A DNA stretch of 64,000 bases from Mortierella sp. BCC40632 (GCA_011634665.1 WAEK01000031.1:103703-167702), one strand, 5' to 3'; shown: positions 46,876-59,299, counted from the first letter of the stretch. Translations and numbers: made by a program. The notes: a model not told the origin generated them from the letters alone.

Positions 46876-47789
46876 GTTTTCGACCGTTCGGATGAGTTCT
46901 GCCCCAGACCCTGCCCACTCTCGTCCCTCCTTTTTAGATATGCCTCTCGTCCCTCCCTTTACCACCTCACCCGTGACCCTGCCCGTTACCCCACCTTTTC
47001 CCAATACGGTCATTGCCAAAACGCAAATCATTTCGCAAAACATTTCGCCTCAATTTCATTTCCCTCCCTGCTAAACCCGAACCGCACTGCAAATTCTCTG
47101 TATCCGTTGAGAATTTACAAAGTGTTATATAGAGGTGTTAGAAGAGAGTAGAACTGAGGGGTGTTAGTTGAGAGTAGAGATGTTAGTAGAGTTTGTGAAT
47201 GTGAGAGGTGTAGTAGAAATGTTGGTAGAGATATTAATGGAGATGTTGGAAGAGGGGAGAGGTGTTAAAGAGGCACCAGCTGAGATACTGGTTGGTTGAG
47301 GCAAGTCGAGATTTGTCAAATCAGAAACGCGCTGTCTCCGTCCTGCCTCTGCACTCGGACCAGATGTGGACATTGACTGCATGAACAAGCATGCTAGAGG
47401 GGAATAAATGCCGTAATACCGCATGACGCATCACCTCCACCTTCCGAGATATGTATTTTTCTGCATCTTTGACCGACATTCGATCTGGATCCGGTACCTG
47501 CGCTATGAGCGTGAGGGTTTTTTTTTTTTGTCATTCTCTTTGTCTGATACATTTTTTTCTTTATTCAGTCAAAGCTCTTGGCGTTAATCCAAAATATCTT
47601 CTTCTTCTTCTTCTTCTTCCTTCAATGAGTTTTAAATTCAACACCTTGGTGGCTAAAAGATGATCTACTTACTTCATCTTTCTATCCATTTTAGCCTCCC
47701 TTTCTTCTTTCTTGTTGCGCTTCATTCTTTTCATCATTGCCACCATTTCATCCCTTTTTTTTGTAGTTCGCCCATCCATTTCAACAGTA

Positions 47790-48430
47790 TGCTCTCCTCG
47801 ATCGAGTCCTCATCATCAAGTTCAAGAAGATCTGGGTCTTGGCCTCTTGTACAAAGGTCCAATCTGCTCTCATCGCTTCTCATCCCTTTTCTCTGACCTT
47901 TGGTTGTCCGGTTCAGCTACGGCTTCGCCTGTCTTAATGTCCAAACGATCGTCGTCGAATACTACTTCTAAAATCGGTCTTCCTTCCTTCTATTATTATC
48001 TGTCCAAATTTTTTTTTGCCGAATTCTTCCATTAAAGCTGGGAACAAGGCCCTCTTTCTATCCTCGCAGGGAATCGGCTCAACACCAGCCGGCCTTTCTA
48101 CATCTCCTCGTGGCCATCCATGGAAAATGTTCACATTCCCAAATTTAAAACATAGTTCCTCACCATCCGTGTATTCAAAACCAAAAAGTCGTTCTCTTGA
48201 CATGGATTCTTAAGTCTCTCTTCGACAAACTCCTCGACTGTCTTGCGTTTGGTGCGCAAAGACCTTTGATCACTGCTCTCTAAATCCTCTCCATCGTCCT
48301 CTTCCAACGTCTTGCCGTTCTCTTTGTCCACGCGGTTCTCACATAGAGTTTCATCGTGGATTGTGCTGGAAGGTAGTGATGTAGGTGGGACATCATTCCT
48401 TTCACTTGATCGGGTTTCATCTATTAGCAA
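47790..48430 (-). pseudogene. Acidic hypothetical gene, broken copy
   Basis: Copy of 13315-13986 with frameshifts near 47890, 47990, 48070 and 48180. Confidence 0.75.
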
Positions 48431-49252
48431 TAGGGGTGTACTTTGTCAGGTCAAGTTGAAACTAAATTATAGACAATACAAATGCCTCCTATTTTGATGT
48501 ATGAGTTTGTAATTAGATGCTGAAATGTGTTGGAGGACACCTCCAAGGCATTCATACCGCTTCTGTTGATGATGGGATTCATGGCTTGCTTGGCTTGCTT
48601 GGCTCGAGGCGAGTGATTTTTGGTGGAAGGATTGATGGGTGGAATAATCCCTGGTGGTAAAAGATGGGATCGATGAATGGGGAATGCGGTGAAGGTGTAC
48701 TTGTCCAAAATGCGCCGCACCCCTTCCTCTTTTATACAACTTCTCTGTGAAAAATGATTTTCCGCTCGTGTTTTCTTGAGTCTTTATCTGCTTTGCCCTG
48801 CTTTGCCTTGCTTTGGTCAGGGAATACACTTCATCCCGCAATGCTCTCATGCTAGATCGGACTAGCATGCTAATCCTGCGAGCGAAGCGCCTTCTTTTTC
48901 GAAATAAATACCGCATACACTGGCTTTTCTTTCTTCCCGAGATGTTTTTATCGTTCTGCATCGTTTTTGCCCATCATTAGATTCCTGGTTTTGCGCCTTG
49001 GATGAAGGGGGTTTGACCACATCTTTGGGGCCATGCGCAGTTGGGTGAAAGACCAAAAAAGAGGAGGGGTTGGGGAGAGATTCGTTGATGACGGGAGCGG
49101 GGCTAAAGGTTCGATGGGTGTGTCTTTTGAAGAGCAAAATCTTTTTATTATTATTATCATATTTAGATGTGAATGAGGAGTCGGAAAGGATTTCGTCCGT
49201 CGAAAGTAGAGTGTCTACTAGGCCTAATCCCGAGACGGCGATTCTCCACCTA

Positions 49253-49468
49253 TCATTCTTGTCTGCATTGGCATTCCGTTGATGAATGTTTGCTTGAACG
49301 GCGTTGATACTCGAGTCGCAGGAAAGATAACTTGATGCACAGAATCAGTAGAATTATAAGAATGGCCATATAAAAGGCGATTGTCTCAAAGATTATTTGA
49401 GCGATGATTGCGACATTGTAGATCATGGTGACGAGATCGGATATCGTGGTGGCGAAGATGGACAACAT
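49253..49468 (-). CDS. Small predicted membrane protein, 71 aa
   Basis: An ATG at 49468 gives 71 codons with a continuous hydrophobic stretch of about 30 residues (residues 20-50) followed by a basic tail: a single-pass or hairpin membrane protein pattern. Chance AT-rich translation is possible. Confidence 0.25.
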   Translation of the reverse strand: MLSIFATTISDLVTMIYNVAIIAQIIFETIAFYMAILIILLILCIKLSFLRLEYQRRSSKHSSTECQCRQE

Positions 49469-49929
49469 GACTATTGAGGATGGTCAGATCTTGTTTGGAT
49501 AGGTAAGGACGAGGAGGAGGAGGAGGAGGAGGAGGAGGAGGAGGAGGCGGAGGAGGAGATGGGCCAAGAGAGGTAGATTGCAGAGATTGAGTGGGGCTCT
49601 GTGTTTCTGGCGTCTTTTATGCTGGACGGATGGCTCGCTGGACGGATATGGATGTGCAACAAAGGAAGGATGAAATGGACGGCGGGTAGTTGGCACTCTG
49701 AAGGTGGATGGCAAAGCCGGCGTTTGATACCGATTCGGGAACGATTACAGACATGGATGCTGTAAGCAGCTGAAGCAGGTTATTGAAACAGTTGATCTGT
49801 CGAACGACTATTTTTACAACAACCATGCCAAGGATTCACAATTGCGTAATTGTCTCTGTCACAGACCCGGGTCGGGAGGATTTGAAGAGGGCGCAGCAGG
49901 GAAGGGAAGGGAAGGGCAGGGTGGGAGTG

Positions 49930-49943
49930 ACTAGCATGCTAGT
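49930..49943. promoter_or_regulatory. Palindrome ACTAGCATGCTAGT
   Basis: Perfect copy of the recurrent palindrome. The site at 48861-48872 is close but imperfect on its right side and is mirrored by TCATGCTAG at 48848. Confidence 0.6.
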
Positions 49944-50292
49944 GCATGCTTCCTGTGCATGTCTTGTGCTCGTGCTTTAAAAGAGATGCACGTCTCTTGT
50001 GGCCAAAACAAATCACGCAAGAGGATCTTTTCTCGTGCGGGAGGTGCATCCATTGACGAGCGGGGCTTTTTATAAATGGGTGTCATGTTATTCAATCATA
50101 GACAAAGCTTTTTATTCCTATGCGAGTGGTTTATATGAATGTGATTGTGGTGGGGGTGGCCAAGACTTTTTGATATTTCTTTTTTGTTTTCAGGATTCAG
50201 CAGAAGGAGCAGAGAAAGCAGAGGAGAGATTATAAAAGACTATAAGAGAGTAGAAGAGACTATAGGAGATGGGAGAGACTATGGAGAGGAAG

Positions 50293-50307
50293 TCACGTGG
50301 TCACGTG
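50293..50307. promoter_or_regulatory. Double E-box TCACGTGGTCACGTG
   Basis: Two CACGTG sites 8 bp apart. An identical 15-bp string occurs at 50638-50652. CACGTG is the classical bHLH site. Confidence 0.5.
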
Positions 50308-50637
50308 TTTGTATATCTCCTTTCCAAAGAGGCCTCTCTGCTTGAACCTGAGCAGCAATGGAGTTCTGGTCGAGCTTTTTTTTTTTTTCTCATTTTTCTT
50401 TCGCTTTGCGGCAGTCAGCAGCCATCTGCATTTTTTTTTTTATCTCGAATCTCGTTTTGCCTCTTGGAATCTTGACCCTGACCTCTGACCTTTTGGGATT
50501 TTTTTTTTTTTTTTTTTTCCCCTTTATTCGCTCTTTTCTTTTCTTTTCCTTTCTTTGCTTTTGTTCTCGCAGAGTTCGGTCTTTTTGCTTTGTCTTTTCT
50601 TTGGTTTTTCGCGGTTTTTCTTTGGAAGTGAGGGAGG

Positions 50638-50652
50638 TCACGTGGTCACGTG
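50638..50652. promoter_or_regulatory. Double E-box TCACGTGGTCACGTG, second copy
   Basis: Identical to the string at 50293-50307, 345 bp away, within pyrimidine-rich DNA. Confidence 0.5.
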
Positions 50653-51300
50653 CACTAGGCCTTGGGCACAGCATTCTAGCATTCAAGCAGCCGTCTCTTT
50701 CAGTCCTTTCCAGTCCTTTCCAGTCCGTGTTCGATTGTCCAGGGTCTGGATGTCCTTGTCTTTTTCTCCCTTAACTCTTCTGCCTTGTCCAGGGTCTCTG
50801 TTTCTCTCTTTTCCTCCCTCAACTCTTCTCTGTGCCCCCTCACTCTCTGGTCCTCCTCTACAACAACCTAACCCTCAACGACCCTCACTACCATCCCCGA
50901 CCCTGAACACAAGAGGATTCCTTTCCTTCTCTGGCCCACCCTCTCTCTCTACTGTGTCTGATTCTGTGACTGCCCCTCTGGGACTGCTACCCTCGCCCCT
51001 CTCTCTCTCTCTCTCTCACCTCACCTCTCCTACACTCCCCTACAGATCTCTCTTCTTACCTTTTTTTTCCTATCGCCTACCTCCAACTCCTTTCTCATCA
51101 TCCTGCTCAGTCTCCCTCTATGCCGTGTCCAGTTTCTCTGTTCTCTGTTGTGATAAAAAATTCTTTACAGATTTTCTACTCTAGAACATTCCAAAAATAT
51201 TCCTTTCACAATTTATTTGGCCGTCATCTTATTGAAAGTATCCTGTATTTTTCCTTAACCATCAATGCGACTCCACTCCATAAAGACTCCCTCTTGTTCC

Positions 51301-51580
51301 TTATACAACATTGCTTTCTCTGTATTCGCCAAGTCTCATATTAACATTAGTATACTCTAATTGACGCTCGCAAAGGCAAACTTTCGACAACTTCTCGAGA
51401 ATCGCCTCAGATGCGGCGGAAATCGATAATCTGTCTCCTATGTCCTTCTGGTCGTCCTGCAAGCATTCAATGTTTCCATACACTTCTCTCACTGCTTGTT
51501 CCAACTCCCTAAAATCAATATCGTTTAACTTTTCTACTATTTTCCCTCATGTTCGAGCTTTCGTCAGGTATGAAAGGCAC
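51301..51580 (-). pseudogene. Relative of the left-edge hypothetical gene
   Basis: The frame contains VREVYGNIE and aligns with VRSVYENIE of the gene at 1-619, including the upstream KART..KI segment. A TGA near 51550 interrupts the homologous region. A shortened, inactive member of the family. Confidence 0.5.
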
Positions 51581-52590
51581 CCTTCATGGAGAAAAATAAA
51601 GATAATAAAATCAATAACAGTCTCTATACTACAAAAAGAAGAACACAAACTTTGTCATCCATTCAATATGCTATTGTTCTTACTCATGTGCTTTTAGTTG
51701 TTCGTTTCCTTAATGTTCATTTCGAATAAGAGAGTCATTGGAAGTCTGAATGAAAGTGGAAATGAAAAGCATATGTCCTGAATTTATATTTTCCACCTTT
51801 TAAGACTTTCACCTCACCACCCCTCCTTACCTTTCCTGAATCTGCAGTCCTTGCCCTGTCTCTTTCCCCAAGTCCACTGAGCCCGATTCGCGACGTAGTC
51901 TGCAAATGATGGCTACTATCAGCGAGTCGTATACTGTAATAGCCACCAGTGGCGAAACCACACCTCCTTGTTCAACAGCCTTCTATATTTCGATGAACCA
52001 TTTTTTCAAAAAAATTCCGTACTGTTTGAGAAACAACGAGACTTTTTAGTTTTGCAATGAAAATCAATCACAAAGAAGAGAGGCTGAGAAAAGAGGCGAA
52101 GAGAAAAGTCGAAAAAGGAGGGCAAGAAGAGGATCGACATAGAAAGTGAAAAAAAAAATCAATAAACTATCAACTTGCTACAGGGTCATATGTATATTAT
52201 TGTCCCTTAAACCCCTATATTCCGACCACCTCTTTTTCATTGAATCACAAATTACAACGACAGTTTTTAGTGGAACAAAGAAAATTTATCCCATGAACAG
52301 GGGCTGAGAAGAATAGCAAAGAGAAAAGTCGAGAAAGGGCGGGGGGGCTATTATGAATGTCGAGAAAAAACGTGATAAAATGTCAAAGCCGTCTTCTATA
52401 AGTCTGACTGGTTCATTTACTAAATGTTAATATGTGAGTTGTTGTCCTTGGAACCTCATATTCTTACCACATCTTTTTTTCATGGATCCAAATTTTATGC
52501 ATCCCAGCACTTTATTTTTATCTTCTTTGCTCAACAACGATATCTCGGGTCCCAGACACTGCTTCAAATAAAAGAATAACCGCCAACTTT
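51581..52590. other. No gene; diverged ~230-bp direct repeat
   Basis: 52040-52255 and 52270-52495 share GAGGCTGAGAAAAG...GAGAAAAGTCGA and a TTGTCCYTKRAACC...CCACMTCTTTTT end, so they form an old tandem duplication. Confidence 0.6.
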
Positions 52591-55500
52591 TCAATTCTTC
52601 TGTTTTTTAGCATAGTCTTCGTCCAAACTCTCAGCTGTGCGTTTCCCTACATTCTTAAGTCTATCGATAAACTCAACATGTTCAGAGGGGAATATCTCGC
52701 CGAAATTCTCATCACCAATATTTATCACAACTTGACGTACTCCATCAGTGTCAACGAGTCCTCCTTGTCGTGCTGATAACTTGGAGGTCAGCACCGTCCA
52801 TCTGGTCGGGTAGGCAATGACCATACTAACGTAAATTTTCTCTGGACAAAATTTGCCAAAATCTTGAACGTGTTTCTTGATCTTGGGTCCCGACACGGTG
52901 CTCAATGCATCCCTCCAATCACTTTCTGTAAAATTACTCGACTTTTGATACAGCTTAAACTGCACAAATACAGGCACTACTCTTACCCCATCGATTTGGA
53001 TGAAAAAGACCATGTCTGGACCTGAGGGCTTTGTCTTAGGGAAGAAAAATGGTGCAACATCCTTGCTATTACATTTCGACTGATGATTGACATGCGCATC
53101 CATGAAATCCTCCATCGATATCATCTCATGAGTCGTCCCTTGTTCAAACCCTCGCTCCTTCCATCCAACAATTTCCACTTTCCCCACTAGCCTTACACAT
53201 GTCAGGTACTGAGGGACTATGTGACCATTCAGCTAAAGTTCGCTTGCTGAAGGCTTCCTTGAAGGCACTCATCATCAACTGTTCAAACATGGTCCCGTGA
53301 TCCGGAGCCGATGTCGTAAGTAGCATTCGTCTTTGAGTTGCCTTCTTGAAGTATGGGTCAATAGCAAAGAAGTAGTTTTCCACAGCCTTATACACAAATG
53401 GCTCATCTAGAGCAACAACGGCTTTGCCCTGAATAATCCGGATCCTTCCAAATGCACGTTCAACCAGCTCAGTCATTGTTTCATCTAACACGAGCTTTTC
53501 CTCTCCAAACATACATCGCTTGTATAAAAGAAGACCAAGAATATTGCCAATGGAATCGCCCACCACTTCCTTATGACTGTTGCATTTCTGTTGCAAACGA
53601 CTGAGTTCGTAGCAGAGATTGCCTTTACGGTCCCGCTTTTCATAAGATGTCAGCAGTTCTTCCGTGTAATTGACAGCCTCCATCCACGTGTCTTTCTCGT
53701 CGCTTTCTATGATCCTTTCCTAAATATTTAAGTATACCCAATGAAATGGTAAGAACTCAATCCACATCCTCTAGTCCACATCCTCTACACCTGTACTAAA
53801 AAAGTTGTTACTTACCATGGCCATAATTGCCGGACGATATCGACCCGCCAACTTCTCGAACAATACATCCACTGCCCTCTGTGAAAAACTTCTATCCAGC
53901 GCCCGCTTTGATTCGTCGTCTGGGAGACTCTTCCGCATCCGATAAATATAATCCTTAATAGACTCCACATCAGACCATCCTAAAAATTCCATAAACTGAG
54001 TACGTAGTGACAACTGTGTCACGATTATTGTTCCTTCAGCTAGCTTCAATTCGCACACGAAAAACACATCCGAGGCAAAACCAAATATTTCAATTACCTC
54101 AAACTTTGCAGAGCTATCTTTCAGATCCGATCCTGAACTCTGAACCCAGAAAAGAGTATTAATGCTCAAACCTGTTCCGCAGGTAATAAGTGTAAGCCGC
54201 TGGCCGTCGACATCTCGCAATCCATGAAGAACAGGTGAAAGCAAAGGTCGCGGCGATTTGTCCGACGATGACATTGACTCAAAAAAACTTCTGAATTCAT
54301 CACCAAGAAATTGCGCCTCATCAAGAACTAGAAGCAATCTAGTGCCGAGAGAAAACACTGGCTTGCATCCTTCTTGGATAAGAAGATTCCTTGTCTCTTC
54401 CAAGACTCCCTTAACGTATTCCATGAGGTCGCTTTCATTGTAGTGTCGAAGCTTAAATGTATTCTCGAATAGGGAGTTGAAAAAGTCCTCAAAAAGCACA
54501 TGCGGGCATACTTGAAGGAGGGCCCATCTTGCGCTTGTAAACACTTCATTGCTTCCTTCAACATTAAGGCAGTACTTCAATACAAGAAGCCGAGATAAGA
54601 GGAGAAGGTATGTCATCTTCCTAGCATAAACATTATTGACTTGAGGATCTGTAATAAAAGACTTTCGATCACGATACAATTCCTTTTGAACGTAAGAGTG
54701 TAATGTCATCATGTCTGATGACCCCCAGTCATCGCTGGACGAGTTGAAGTAGATCCCCCAATGTTGATACAATAGCTCAATAACTGCTCGTGTCTTGCCA
54801 CATCCTATTATTGTTGAATGGTTGATCATTTTCAATAAATATGCTAATAATATGTTCAGTTACCATCGTTCACAAGCAAACCTATTGGCATCAATTTCTA
54901 CCTGAAACCCCAAACACTGGAATAACGGGGCGATTATTCTGCTGAACCATCTCCATTATTGAAGCAGACGCAAGATTCGAGAATTTCTCTTCATTCCTCG
55001 AAGGTTTCGGTAAATCGAAAAAAAGTAAACTTGGCCTCTTCTCTGACGGCCTCCCAAATGTTCGACGCCATGCACATGGGAGACCCCTGATTGGACCTTC
55101 CGTCATTGGCAAATCTCCTTCTCCCCTTACATATGATTCAAGGAAAAGCGCCACTCGCGATCCTCGAGCAAAAAAACTATCATAAATTCTTTCAACATTC
55201 TCTTCAATGTTTCCTATAAAATGAATCAACACTCTTTAGTACGTAGTAAAAACATGGTTCATTAAAACAAAATTGATTTCCTACTCACCAGACAACGAAG
55301 AGCTTGAGCGTGACATGGAAAGTGCTATTAATTTTAAAATAAAATTAGCTCTTTGTAACAATCGTCTAATGGCTTCGAATATATACAGACTTGCTCTCTA
55401 CCACTCAATAAAAATGTTATACCTGGTCGCTGGATAATAATATGAACTGTTTTCTTGGAAGGCTCGTCATTGAAGACCTCCGAGAATTCAACCATTGGGT

Positions 55501-55750
55501 GAAGCTTCTTCTTCTCCTTCTCATCAAGATTGGCAAGACGAATGATGGACTCTTCCTCATCATCTTTAATTGCAATGTTGACATGCCAAAGAGTGAGCTC
55601 ATCAGCAGCGACATCGTCAAATCGGGGACTCTTCTTGTCTTTAATGAGGTTCTTGAGCTCCCCAACTGTAGCAGTGCTCGAAGTGCTGATGGGAAAAACT
55701 CGCAGTGTAGTCTCTCCATCAACAATGCAAAACAACTTGAACATTTTCAT
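52591..55750 (-). CDS. Crinkler: UBL header, P-loop NTPase, PD-(D/E)xK-like nuclease
   Basis: Exons: 55750-55423, 55324-55289, 55213-54902, 54804-53816 and 53719-52591; phases agree. Residues 3-110 are a CRN header (KLFCIVDGE, VGELKNLIK, LTLWHVNI, TVHIIIQRP). Walker A GVSGCGKT (about residue 225) is split by intron 3. Walker B LLLVLDEAQF lies near 390. The last exon has AFKEAFS and then, in another frame, VGW, GPDMVFF and VFVQFKL, the D...QxK pattern of restriction-endonuclease folds. A one-base shift near 53225 separates the two frames, so the gene may be broken, unless it is a sequencing error. By family the NTPase-nuclease CRN acts on nuclear DNA. Confidence 0.8.
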
Positions 55751-56131
55751 GACTTCCCAGATGCCGTGTGGAATAGAAATATTGAGTTGACAATGAGATA
55801 ACAAGGGATAAGGAGAAACTGAGGAACAAGGTAGAGAAGAAAGATGACCATAATGATTTAAATTTTATAGGCAAAGACCGATTCCCCAGACAAGATCCCT
55901 GCAAAGACATCATCGTCCCTTACATTTGCCACGCAATTTGCCACGATGCAGCCCTTAATTTGAAGTTGTGCTCACAAGCATGCATCCAAATCTGCATCCT
56001 TCCCACCTAACACATTAGCATTATAACCAAACGAATTCTTTGGCCATGAAGAGCCCGAGACCAGGGAATTTCAGTTCAAGAAATGCCTACTTTTTTAAAA
56101 AGACTGTCAGCTAACCAGTAAGATTATAGAC
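55751..56131. other. CRN-JmjC intergenic region (copy B)
   Basis: Shared 5' region of two divergent genes. Non-repetitive except for the adjacent 21-bp array. Confidence 0.5.
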
Positions 56132-56201
56132 CGCGCCTATTCGGTGATTGAATGCGCCAGTTCGATGATTGAATGCGCCATTTCGATGTTCGACTGCGCC
56201 A
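56132..56201 (+). promoter_or_regulatory. Four-copy 21-bp-phased motif (copy B)
   Basis: Cores CGCGCCT 56132, TGCGCCA 56153, 56174 and 56195, each exactly 21 bp apart, with GATTGAA/TTCGAC before them. Same architecture as 40135-40210 although flanks and spacers differ. Confidence 0.75.
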
Positions 56202-56310
56202 GTCTGAATCCTGACTGCTTTTTCTACTTTACTTTCTCTCAGTGAAGCTCATTTTCCGCCTTCGCCTTTATCCTTCTCCTCACAATCCCCCGACTTTCAA
56301 CTTTCTCAAA

Positions 56311-59010
56311 ATGAACCAGTCAAGCATCGACCTTTCTACCATTGACTACGATACTCTTATCGCTAGAGGCCCACCCTTTCTACCACTGTCAATAGCTGAA
56401 ATTGATTTCTCCGACTCTAGTTTATCCTCCCTTAATTCTCTACTTACTTCAAAGTCCCCTATCATTATAAGAGATTTCACACAGTCTCCAGATTGGGACA
56501 AATCTGAATTTTCGCTACAAAGGTTTAAGGATCTCCAGGGGACTCAAAGTAAGCCTTGCTTCTAGGTTTGCCATAAAGACTCTTTGTTGGCTTCGCACTA
56601 AGACTGAATCGACTCTTTTCTTAAAACATATAGAAATTAATTGTTGGGACCAAAAAAAAGGAGTGAATGTTATCCTTCCAACAAATGAATACATTGAAAA
56701 TGTTCATGAAAACCCACCGCCGTCTAAAAACAAAAAGTCACTGCTCTATGCAAAAGACCTCTCATGTCCAAAAGAATGGAATGATGCTCTGATGAAGCGA
56801 ATAATTCCCGATGTAATTCGCCATCACGGTAACCATGACCTTAGTAAGTTTAACTTTTTCACCCTCCTTTTACAAAACCAAATGCGAAATATTAATCTAA
56901 TTTAATATTCTCCTTCCTTCCTAATTGGTTATCCCTAGACACATTTCTTGGAGTCTCTGCAACCGAAAACCTGTTGCTCTATCTCGGACAAAATGGTTCA
57001 TGGCAAGTAATAAAAAAATAAGGTCTTTTTGAAATTTTCCGTAATCGAGACTTTGTGTTAACCCAAGCGACTCCCTTTTAGGACCCCACTTCATATGGAC
57101 TTATTGGCCACGCCAGCATACAACCTAATGCTATTCGCAAACAGTGACTCGTACACAATATGGTTTATGATTCATGAGAGTGACGCCCCAAAAATGGACC
57201 AGCTTCTTACATCTTTGGGTCAAGTCCCCTCACACGAAAATTACTTCGTATACCCAGATGACTTGGCAAAAGCAAATTTCCCAATTTATGTTGGGAAACA
57301 AGTCCCTGGTGATCTCGTGTATATCCCATCAATGTCATATCACCAAGTTGTAAACTTTGTAAGTTTGAAAATACCCTGATTTTCCAATACTTCCAATGTA
57401 GCCACAACTAACTGATTACTTTCTTTGTAGGGACGAACGACAATGAAGGTAGCATGGAACTCCTTTACATCAGAGACCATCGATTTGGCCATTAACAAAG
57501 TGATTCCAACATATCGACAGTATGTTCTTTTGCCGTCTTTTTTCCTAGCTTTTACACACCTAAATTCTTCTTTAATAACAGTGTCCTATCCACCACCTTC
57601 TAGGATTTTCCGTCCAGATATTTACAATACAGGAGAGATTGTTTTGCGCACATTAGATGATGGCTTCACTTCCATTTTAAACAATGAGCCCGAATGCAGA
57701 AAGTTCTCAAGAGAGTCTCTCAACAAATCCTTCCTAACCATTTTGCGACTCTTTGAAGATCTACTCCTGGGCGAATGGATTAATTGGGACTGTGTGAGTA
57801 ACGATTCTAAATTTACTTTTCCTATTAAGCCCCTCAACCCTACAAGAACAGACATTGCGACAATCACTTGCGATTTTTGTCATGGAGTTATATTTAATCG
57901 ACACCTCGTCTGCAATGAAAACACCTGCTTGAGAGGCAATTCGCCATACCATATTTGTCTTCTGTTTCTCTTTGGGTCGAGGATGTATTCATAGATCATC
58001 CAGTCTCCAAATGAGAGAAATGTTTTCAGTCGGTTTCCTGCGATCGATTTACTCCAACGCTATCTTAACATGGAATAGATCAAACACGTCACAGCTAAGG
58101 GACAATTTTTTTTATAGGTAAAATACTATTCGCCCCCACTCAGTTTTTCCCTTTACAGACAACCAATCATACTCATTTTGTAATTCTTTTTATCTTTTCC
58201 TTCAGATCAACATCCTTTAACGAACCATACTCGTATGCCTCGCTTGCTTATATCAGACTTCAGCAACTTATACACACAAACAAACAATCACAAAAAGTAA
58301 GTCTTAAAAACCTTTGTAACTTCAACTGACTTTTGTCATCATCTCCTTTTAACCATTTTTTTTTTTTCCAGTCTTGTCATCGCTGTAAAAAGAAAAAGAT
58401 TCATTATGTCATGTTGTCATGCTCTCAACACTTTGAAAGTAAAGCTACGTGGCGGAAAAATCGGCCAGTCTTTAAATGCCGCCTTCTCTTTTGTGAGCGT
58501 TGTCTCTACAACTGCATGGGCAAAAAGTTGGGTTGAGATCGCCAAAGTTCGGATAGCCAGTTTTTATGTCCAAGATGCACAAAGTCATGCAACTGTGACA
58601 TTTGCAACCATACACCCCAAGACATTCCAAGACTGACCGTCATTCCGTATGACAATCCTGCCGAAGATACAAGGAACATGGGCAGCGTCTCTGATACACT
58701 CAAGATTGATCGTGCTTTTAAAAGAATATCTTTGAAACGAAGAAAGACTGACAAAAGCAAAGACAATGAAGGGGTCGAAAATGAAAGTTCTTCTGATGAT
58801 TTAAGGGAGAACACTTCTCATCCAATTAAGAAGAAGGCCATAATGGATTCAATCCAATCCGAATTCCAGGACCTACGGAATGAAGTTCAAGACTTGCGAC
58901 AAAAACTCTCAAACATCGAGCATCTCCTGTATGTCGGCGCGTTAATGGTTTCATCAAACTCATCTCATGCTTTCATTACCTTATTCGCTAAACACTTTTT
59001 ACTTTCTTGA
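56311..59010 (+). pseudogene. JmjC / 4CXXC zinc-finger protein (copy B), frameshifted
   Basis: Same eight-exon structure as copy A: 56311-56548, 56634-56843, 56939-57002, 57082-57358, 57431-57519, 57604-58118, 58206-58296 and 58372-59010. Exons 1-5 are intact and keep HMD and the distal His. Exon 6 has a 2-nt loss near 57963, giving a stop at 57994. Exon 8 has a +1 near 58532, giving a TGA, and a compensating -1 near 58548 within the zinc-finger part. It is probably inactivated recently, or the assembly has indel errors. The GC-AG third intron is conserved. Confidence 0.78.
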
Positions 59011-59299
59011 ACCTTTTACCTATTTTAGAACATTGCTCGTTCAAAGCAACAACAACACCACTATTTCCAGTTCAAATAGGCTTTGAATCCTTCATTTTTG
59101 CCTTTGGCCACATCATCCCTTCTCCGCACTGACGACACATTGCCTCCAATCTACCATGAAAAAACTTCAAAATACAAACATTTGCAACCAAAAATAAGAT
59201 GTGGACATCTCTTCATTTTTCTCGTATTTTAAAAAGTTGAGCTCCCCTACATACCTATTCAGTCATTCCCTGTGTCTTCTTTTTATCAGTCTGTGATAA
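59011..59299. other. JmjC B 3' flank
   Basis: Possible last exon after ATTTTAG at 59030, as in copy A. Nothing else seen. Confidence 0.35.

Larger units (their letters stand above)
43209..48476. repeat. 28S/CRN-like duplicated unit, copy 3
   Basis: Matches 9105-14036, same orientation. It replaces the CT-rich block of copy 1 by about 800 bp of other low-complexity DNA (46085-46875) and carries many 1-4 nt indels. Confidence 0.9.
48477..51300. other. Intergenic, mostly repeats and C/T-rich DNA
   Basis: 48490-48720 is an older, diverged duplicate of 14050-14280 and may hold a 5' exon of the acidic gene on the minus strand. It also contains palindromes (48861, 49930), a (GGA)n tract (49507-49556), paired CACGTG sites and a stray CT-rich 28S-associated repeat (50840-51020). 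Confidence 0.5.

Noticed and set aside
49471..49714. Ser- and Leu-rich minus-strand ORFs
   Set aside because: Translations of the (GGA)n microsatellite.
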